A model generated the notes under the pieces. It was not told the DNA's origin. It made no database searches and saw only the letters and a program-made list of their open reading frames with translations. From assembly GCA_020746995.1 (NCBI GenBank), contig JAGPXD010000007.1, positions 1,798,001 through 1,862,000 on the forward strand: 64,000 nucleotides of DNA, written 5' to 3'. Position 1 is the stretch's first letter; every line of letters begins with the position of its first letter. Shown in pieces: positions 57,590-64,000 of the stretch. Made by a program: the position numbers and the translations under genes. This DNA comes from Plectosphaerella cucumerina. Lineage: Eukaryota; Ascomycota; Sordariomycetes; Glomerellales; Plectosphaerellaceae.

Positions 57590-59301
57590 ATGGAGGGAAT
57601 CGTGGCAACAAAAGAGAAGAAGCCGGCAAAGCGCTCGGGCAGCGGTGCCATCGCCGAGCGGTCGACACCGACGGACCTCACTTCCAAAGCCGAACGCAAC
57701 AAGCTCAAGCGCAAACAGGAGGCCGAGACGAAATATGGCCGCGGCAAAAAGGTCAACCTTAAGGCAGTCAAGGACAAGAAGCTGCGCGGAAACCTGAAGC
57801 GCCTCGAAGACAAGTACGAGGCCGCCGCCCTCCAGGCACGCGACGCCGAGATCCTCCTCGAGAACACCCCCGGCTTCCTCGAGACCGAAGGCGAGCTCGA
57901 GCGGACCTACAAGGTGCGACAGGGCGACATCGTGTCCGAAGTCGGCGTCGCCACCGCAGAGAAGCGCTTCGACCTCAAGCTCAATGAGCTCGGTCCTTAC
58001 ATCGCAGAGTACACGCGAAATGGCAGGGAGCTGCTGCTGGCGGGGCGCAAGGGTCACATCGCCACGATGGACTGGCGGGAAGGCAAGCTTGGGTGCGAGC
58101 TGCAGCTGGGGGAGACCATCAGGGACGCGCGGTGGCTGCACAACAACCAGTTCTTCGCCGTTGCGCAGAAGAACTACGTCTACATCTACGACAGGGACGG
58201 TGTCGAGCTGCACTGCCTGACCAAGCACCGCGAGGTCACCCACATGGAGTTCCTCCCTTACCACTTCCTCCTCTGCACATTAGTGAGTACTGCGGCGTAC
58301 CGTCCAAAGGGACTTGCAGATGCTAACCTGTGCAGGCAACAAACGGCTGGCTCAAGTACCAAGATACCTCCACAGGTCAGATTGTCACCGAGATGCCGAC
58401 CAAGCTCGGCGCGCCAACCGCCCTCACACACAACCCTTACAACGCCATCCTCCATGCCGGCCACCAGAACGGCACCGTCACTCTCTGGTCGCCAAACTCT
58501 CACGAAGCCGTGGTCAAGCTCCTCGCCCACCGGGGCCCGGTCCGATCCGCCGCCGTCGAAAGGGAGGGCCGCTACATGGTCACCGCAGGCCAGGACTGCA
58601 AGATGGCCGTCTGGGATATCCGCATGTTCAAGGAGGTCAACAGCTACTTCACGCGGCAGCCGGCCTCGTCCGTCTCAATATCCGATACCGGCCTCACAGC
58701 CGTCGGCTGGGGCACGTCGACGACCATCTGGAAGGGCCTGTTCTCCAAGCACACGCCCGTGCAGGAGAAGGTGCAGAGTCCCTACATGGCCTGGGGCGGC
58801 GAGGGTCAGCGCGTCGAGAGGGTGCGCTGGTGCCCGTACGAGGATACGCTCGGCGTCAGCCACAACGAGGGCTTCTCGTCTATCATCGTGCCGGGCGCAG
58901 GCGAGGCCAACTTCGACGCCCTCGAGGTCAACCCCTTCGAGACGACCAAGCAGCGCCAGGAGGCCGAGGTCAAGAACCTGCTCAACAAGCTGCGGCCCGA
59001 GATGATCGCCCTGGACCCCAACTTCATCGGCAACCTGGACCTGCGCTCCGACAGCCAGCGCAAGGCCGACAAGGACCTCGACGCCAAGCCCGTGGACATG
59101 GAGGAGGAGATCCGGAACCGCGCCAGGGGCAAGAACGGCGCGCTGTCAAAGTACCTCCGCAAGCAGAGGAAGAAGAACGTCATCGACGAGAAGCGGATGA
59201 AGGTGGACGAGATCTGGAACGAGCAGCGCAAGAAGCGCGAGGACAAGAACGAGGCCGCCGAGGCCGAGCTGGGCCCCGGCCTGTCGAGGTTCGCCCGGTA
59301 G
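57590..59301 (+). CDS. utp7: UTP7 (WDR46/BING4), small-subunit processome protein
   Basis: Nucleolar WD40 protein needed for 18S rRNA processing. Exons 57590..58282 and 58336..59301 (53-base intron) give 552 residues. The Lys-rich N-terminus (KKVNLKAVKDKKLRGNLKR) leads into a seven-bladed propeller (ELLLAGRKGHIATMDW, GHQNGTVTLWSP, DCKMAVWDIR). The C-terminal BING4CT domain shows SPYMAWGGEGQRVERVRWCP, EDTLGVSHNEGFSSIIVPGAGE and ANFDALEVNPFE, followed by a long basic helix (SKYLRKQRKKNVIDEKRM). I chose the ATG at 57590 as start because the preceding 51 in-frame codons (to an ATG at 57437) lack conservation signs and would crowd the promoter. UTP7 lies back-to-back with TSR1 of the same pathway. 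Confidence 0.94.
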
Positions 59302-59566
59302 AACCCGCGGGGGGTCGTGCAAGGTGGTGTCGTATACTGCATCTAGCTGGCGTTTGGACATGGTGGGAAAATGAGAATACCCAAGACACTCTTCATGAGA
59401 CGACTGTTTGCATGTGCTTGACGACGCTATCTGATGCCGTAGCAAGGGTCGCCCGAAACCGCAAGAGAAGACCATGATTCTATAACCCGCCGGACGCCAT
59501 TCATGTACGAGCAGACTTTTTCCCTTACTTCCTGACCGCCATTCCCAACCCCACCTCAGACCCCCG

Positions 59567-60418
59567 CTACAGCAGCTTCAGGTGCCCCGTGATGGTGTCG
59601 ACGAGGCTCTTGGGCGCAGGACCGACGCCCAGCACCGTCAGGCTGCCGGGGTCGATCTGAGTGCGGCCGGCATCCTGGATGACCTCGGCCGTGACGCCGA
59701 TGGCCCTGGCCGTGGAGCGCAGCGTCTTGAGTTCGTCCTGGCTCTTGGTCTGCACGGCGATCTTGGCCTGGCCGTAGCGCTCCCAGCGCGAGAGGATCTT
59801 GGCCTCGGCCGACGAGGGGCCGTTCTTGGCCGCCGCGCGCGAGAGGGCCTTGTAGCATGCGAGGGTGGCGTGGGAGCACTGGGCAGCGATCTTGCCTGCG
59901 GCGAGCGCGAGAGCGTGTCAGTCGCGGGATCTTCGGGAATTGGGGGGTGGGTGGGATCGAAGCTTACCCTTGGTCATGCCCAGGTCAGTCCGCACGACGA
60001 GGACGAGCTTGCACTCCTCCTTCCCAGTGTCTACGATGGGCGCCTTTTCCGTCTCCTCTTCAGACTCGCTCTCCTCCGCCGCGGGCGCAGGCTTCACGGC
60101 CTCGATCTTGGGCTCGGGCTTCGGGGCTGCAGCCTTCTTCGCGGAGGCCTTCTTCTCGGGCTGCCCCTTCCTCTGGCGAAGGCCGTCGCGACGGTCGGCG
60201 TCGAGGCCGTTGGCCCAATTCGGCGCGTGGTCAAGGTTTGTGTCATCTTCGTCGACATCGGACTCGTCGCTCTCGAGAGGGTCGTTGAAGTAGGCGTGAC
60301 GCTCCGCCTTGAGCTCTGGAGAGATGAGGTACCCGCGGCTGGAGTAAAAGCCGAGTCCGAAGCCCGTGAGGAGGGCGACGGTGCTCGTGATAATGACGAC
60401 GTGAAGAGCGTCGGCCAT
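59567..60418 (-). CDS. pth2: Peptidyl-tRNA hydrolase 2 (PTH2/Bit1)
   Basis: Releases tRNA from stalled peptidyl-tRNA. Exons 60418..59968 and 59895..59567 (72-base intron) give 259 residues. Residues about 8-30 form a hydrophobic anchor (VVIITSTVALLTGFGLGF), matching the mitochondrial outer-membrane anchor of the family. A long acidic, Ala/Lys-rich linker (about 40-135) precedes the catalytic PTH2 domain: KLVLVVRTDLGMTKGKIAAQ, then CSHATLACYKAL, WERYGQAKIAVQ, and the ending IDPGSLTVLGVGPAP. The Lys of GMTKGK and the Asp of RTDLGM correspond to conserved active-site residues. The intron falls inside the GMTKGK signature. It diverges from NRK1. Confidence 0.96.
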
Positions 60419-60807
60419 GATTGCGTATGACGGGGTTGTGAGGTATCGCAAGTTTGGTGAGGTCGACTCGAGTCGTTGCTTGCGCGGTAGTCGAAGAGCT
60501 TGGGGGTCGTCGACAGTGTTCCTTCCTTCCTTTCAGAACCGAATTTGTCAGTCCAGTCCAGCGCTTTCCGGCTTTGCCATGACGCACGCACGGGAGCGGA
60601 TATTCAGGGGTTGCGTCTTGATTGCAACAGGGTTTCAGGGCATTTTCAGGGGACCGCTTTCGACAGGTATTACTGTGCCGATTAGGGAAGCTGTTGGAAT
60701 CCGCACATGGGCGGGGCAGCCCGTCTCAGCACCATCTCCGCCGGCGCATCGGGAATCTTGATGACTCCTTTGCTGTGTTCTTTCTGTGGTTCATCTCATT
60801 GGTATTC
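60419..60807. other. Divergent promoter PTH2 / NRK1
   Basis: About 390 bases between two start codons without a visible gene or clear TATA box. Confidence 0.45.
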
Positions 60808-60816
60808 ATGTTGAAA

Positions 60817-61689
60817 ATGGCGGACCCGAAAGCTTTGGTAGTGGCCCTCAGTGGCTGCTCGTCCAGCGGCAAGACAACTCTCGCCCGGCTTCTGCGGGAC
60901 ATATTTCCGAACACCTTCATCTTGCACGAAGATGACTTCTACAAGGAGGAGACTGAGTGCGCAGGCCCTTGAGGACCCATGACTTGGTGGCTGATACTCG
61001 CCCAGGCTTCCTACGAAAAATGGCTTGCTAGACTGGGACTGCGCCGAAGCCATCTCTGTGCCAGACATGGCGAAGGCCTTGTCCCACATCCGCTCGACGG
61101 GCACTTTCCCAGTATGTCGACTATTCTGGTATCCGAAGGGAGCCTCACTAATATACCTAAGCCCTTTGTGGACTCCAAGGAGGATCAAAACTCCGTCGGC
61201 TCATGTCCTGTCCCCGATGCCAAGATCGAAGCGTTGAAGGCAAAGGTATCGGCCTGGGTTCAGCCTGGCTCACCTGGCCATGCCATCTTCAACTCCGAGC
61301 CCAAGCTCAACCTCTGCCTGTTTGACGGATTTCTGCTATACTGCGAGGAGATGCGGCCCGCCATGGAGCTCATCGATGTCAAGCTCTTCTTGACTGTGAG
61401 CTACGAGCGGGCCAAGTACCGTCGTGAGGCGAGGGACGGCTACGTCACGCTCGAAGGCTTCTGGAAGGACCCCCCGGGCTACGTTGATGCCATCGTCTGG
61501 CCCAACTATGTCGAGGCGCACCAGTGGCTGTTTGCAGACGGAGATGTTCAGGGTGCTCTGCGGGAGGACGTCCTCCGCAAGGAGGGGATCCTGGCACAGG
61601 TGGGCAAGGGCCTGGATGTCGATATGGAAACGACGCTGGAGTGGGCAGTTGAAACAGTGATTCAAGAGTTGGAGAAGCGGTTTCAGTAG
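60817..61689 (+). CDS. nrk1: Nicotinamide riboside kinase
   Basis: Phosphorylates nicotinamide riboside to NMN in NAD+ salvage. Exons 60817..60956, 61006..61111 and 61162..61689 (introns of only 49 and 50 bases) give 257 residues. The P-loop GCSSSGKT is residues 13-20; LHEDDFYK follows as in NRK enzymes; splicing joins EETE to LPTKNGLLDWDCAEAIS and then FVDSKEDQNSVG. The lid and substrate regions KLNLCLFDGFLLY, KLFLTVSYERAKYRREARDGYV and FWKDPPGYVDAIVWPNY are characteristic. The second intron contains a good branch-point match (CACTAAT) and a less common AAG acceptor, chosen because it keeps the frame. An ATG three codons upstream (60808) is an alternative start. Confidence 0.92.
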
Positions 61690-62806
61690 ATGGAGACGTC
61701 GACCTGTTATTGCCATCAAGACGTTGGATTTTTCTTGTCTAAGCCAGTCACTGCGACCAAGAACTCGTTGGACTTCATGCCGTGGAACATGACAATGCAT
61801 CCGAGAGTGCCCTTCCAGAAGTGTTATTTCTGTGTATCACCACTCAGTCACAAGACTGGGAAAGGAGTGTGAGGGCCATGTCCGCAGGAAAAACGTCTGT
61901 TGCCATGTCAACCAGCGCCCCCGTTGGCTATAGCATCAACTGAATTTTCTCCAAGTGAAAAAGTCCTGATGAACCCACGCAGGACGAGGCCAGCATTTTC
62001 GTCTGGGCGGCATATTCAGCAGCGCAAACAACAGCTGACGGTTTCTGCAACCATGGCATGCGCGGCCCTGATGAAAGCTTAAGCTTGGCTTCAGCAACGA
62101 TCGCAGCAGAGCCGCATGGATGGACTGTAATTGGCATGTGGGTATAGTCGAATTATTGAAGAGCTGGATTCGCCAACGCAATACATCAAACATGGATTCA
62201 AAGCGAAGAAATGTCGGCAAGTCATGGTTTTCCTCAACCTCATCGATCAAACGATCTCGGAAAAAAGGTGCGGAATATAACGCCTCCACCACGGCCAGTA
62301 CTCCAAGGCTCAGCGTTTGACCGCGAACCCGGTTTCCCAGACGGATGGCTTGATCTAGGATCTGTCGATTGGACGATTGACATCATTATAGCTGTGATGG
62401 CTCCTCAGGAGAAATCGAGCTGCCTCAGCTATCAACTCTGAACCCGCAGGCGGGCAGAGGACTGCTGGGCACAGATCCGTGATGAGAAGAGAAGGAGGAA
62501 AGAAGAAGGCGAGAAAAATTCCAGCCAATATTTGTAGTCCTGGGTGGGGCCTCAAAATCAGCTGGCTTAGGTAAGGGAGGCTGGTGCCTGGGCCACCTGC
62601 GGCGGCGCTCCACAGGCAACTGCAACCCGTGCAGTCGGGTGTGCAGACAGAGTGAAGGCAGGCAGTGGAGCATGTAGAACTTCCAATTCCAACAGCAGCA
62701 ACGTCGCCATTGCATCGTTCAACAAACGAGTCCGCATTTTGAGTCGCCGTCATCTACCCCCAGTACTACCATCGGCTTGAAAGACCCGCAGGGTGCGCGC
62801 ATCAAC
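61690..62806. other. Intergenic: NRK1 3' UTR and SNU66 promoter
   Basis: 1.1 kb between two rightward genes. The frame of SNU66 is open upstream of its ATG from about 62700, so an unrecognised upstream exon of SNU66 is possible. Otherwise I see nothing. Confidence 0.4.
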
Positions 62807-64000
62807 ATGGACGCCGCTACGATCGAGGAAACGAACAAGCTGCGTGCCTCCATGGGCCTGCCTCTTCTGCCAGTCCCTGGAGCCGCGCCGCAACCTGTAC
62901 AGCCCAAAGAGACCGGCTCCGACGACTCCGAAAATGACGAGGAGGAGGCCAGCACCATCGAGACCCGCGAGGCCAAGGCCTACGACAACTACAAAGCCAT
63001 CCGCGACGCCGAGGAGGCCAAGCGGAAACGCGAAGCCAGAGCTGCCGCGGTCAAGCGAGAGCGCGACAACGCACAGCGCTTTGCCACCCTACAGGGAAAG
63101 GGTCTTGGCGAGTTGGACGAGGGAGGAGATGTCGACGCAAAGTCCTGGCTCAAGGCCTCTCGGAAGCGCCAGAAGCTCATTGACCAAAACCGGAAACTCG
63201 AGGAGGAGCGCGCGGCCGCCGACGCCGCAGCTGCAGCAGCCCTCCAGTACACCTCCAAGGATCTCGCAGGGATCAAGGTCGCTCATGACATGGCTGATCT
63301 TCTCGACGGCGATAATCAGATCCTGACCCTCAAGGACACAACGATCGACGAGAACGAGGAGGAAGGTGACGAGCTGGAGAACCTGGACGCCAAGGCGCGA
63401 GAGTCGCTAAAGGAGAGACTCGAACTCAAAAAGAAGAAGCCAGCATACAATGTCCACGATGACCTGGAAGAAAACGGCGAGCGTGGCTTGCTATCTCAAT
63501 ACGACGAAGAGATTTACGGCAAGAAGGGGAAGAAATTCACACTGGACGGCTCAGGGGCCATCGCGGAGCTTTCTGACATTTTGGGAGAGAGCGCCCCGAA
63601 GCCCAAGCGGCTACAAGCCGTCAGTCTGGACGACATCACCACGGATGCGCCAATGTCGGACTACCTGGACATATCCGAGATCAAGGTGAAGAAGCCAAAG
63701 AAGAAGAAGTCCAAGAACACGCGCCAGAAGCCTGTGGACGAGGACGACGTCTTCCCTATACCCGAAGCACCGGTGGAGGAGGAGGAAATGGAAGTCGACT
63801 CTGGCAACGGCGTCAACAACAAGAAGCGGAGGCTGGACGATGACGAGCCCCTCGTGGACGATGACGACCTCCAGGCCTCGCTGGCGATCCAGCGTCGGAA
63901 CGCCCTCAAGAAGCGGAAGAAGACACGGCCAGAAGATATCGCTAGGCAGCTCAAAGAGCAGGCGGACGAGGCCGAGCCGGAGAGCCACGAAGGCGGCGTT
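62807..64000 (+). CDS. snu66: SNU66/SART1 tri-snRNP protein, 3' part missing
   Basis: Component of the U4/U6.U5 tri-snRNP. The open frame runs 398 codons without a stop to the window edge. Residues 4-20 (TIEETNKLRASMGLPLL) form a Hub1-interaction-like element (HIND), the site bound by the ubiquitin-like protein Hub1 in Snu66. Charged helices follow, with SART1-family marks AYDNYKAIRD, AKSWLKASRKRQKL, GIKVAHDMADLLDGD, and LLSQYDEEIYGKKGKKFTL. The rest visible is Lys/Asp/Glu-rich. The ATG at 62807 gives a family-like N-terminus; the preceding sequence KDPQGARIN is also open, so the true start could lie in an upstream exon. The C-terminal half is outside the window. Confidence 0.9.
   Translation, partial: MDAATIEETNKLRASMGLPLLPVPGAAPQPVQPKETGSDDSENDEEEASTIETREAKAYDNYKAIRDAEEAKRKREARAAAVKRERDNAQRFATLQGKGLGELDEGGDVDAKSWLKASRKRQKLIDQNRKLEEERAAADAAAAAALQYTSKDLAGIKVAHDMADLLDGDNQILTLKDTTIDENEEEGDELENLDAKARESLKERLELKKKKPAYNVHDDLEENGERGLLSQYDEEIYGKKGKKFTLDGSGAIAELSDILGESAPKPKRLQAVSLDDITTDAPMSDYLDISEIKVKKPKKKKSKNTRQKPVDEDDVFPIPEAPVEEEEMEVDSGNGVNNKKRRLDDDEPLVDDDDLQASLAIQRRNALKKRKKTRPEDIARQLKEQADEAEPESHEGGV

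Noticed and set aside
56984..58264. A 426-codon minus-strand frame reaching across the TSR1/UTP7 promoter
   Set aside because: Only its small part from 57154 to 57046 is real (TSR1 exon 1); the rest is antisense to UTP7.

Overview
The window is nuclear DNA of a filamentous ascomycete, most likely a sordariomycete. Genes are split by short introns (mostly 48-120 bases) with GT..AG ends, coding DNA is GC-rich, promoters are pyrimidine-rich, and nearly every protein is a fungal form of a core eukaryotic protein. I cannot name the species. I built 26 protein gene models by joining exons at splice sites that keep conserved protein motifs in frame. The first gene runs off the left edge and the last off the right edge. 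I saw no tRNA, rRNA, CRISPR array or intact transposon.

Left part (1-25 kb), widely spaced genes: a partial AT-hook-like protein, the AAA+ ATPase RVB2, a long coiled-coil protein, a disordered nuclear-type protein with a helical C-terminus, glyceraldehyde-3-phosphate dehydrogenase (probably with a 5' UTR intron), a TMEM135-like membrane protein and a polyQ bHLH transcription factor. Gene-free stretches of 1.7-4.1 kb lie between several of them.

Middle (26-36.7 kb), a compact housekeeping block: GET2 (tail-anchored protein insertion), SEC31 (COPII coat), a cyclophilin-33-type RRM protein, an MLRQ/NDUFA4-like respiratory subunit, COX12, the splicing/telomere factor SDE2 and ribosomal protein S10.

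Right part (39-64 kb): a polyol-type zinc dehydrogenase with a 5-base exon, a HUL4-type HECT ubiquitin ligase, mitoribosomal MRP49, the permuted mitochondrial GTPase GEP3/MTG3, a transposase-type HTH/polyQ protein, the PP1 inhibitor YPI1, urease chaperone UreG, TSR1, UTP7, peptidyl-tRNA hydrolase 2, nicotinamide riboside kinase and SNU66 (partial).

The most notable organisation is that three short divergent promoters each separate two genes of one pathway: MLRQ/COX12 (respiratory chain), MRP49/GEP3 (mitochondrial ribosome) and TSR1/UTP7 (40S ribosome assembly). I found no convincing evidence of a wholly new system. The best leads are the paired promoters and their shared sequence motifs, the micro-exons, the domesticated-transposase candidate and the AF4/Ebp1-like candidate protein.
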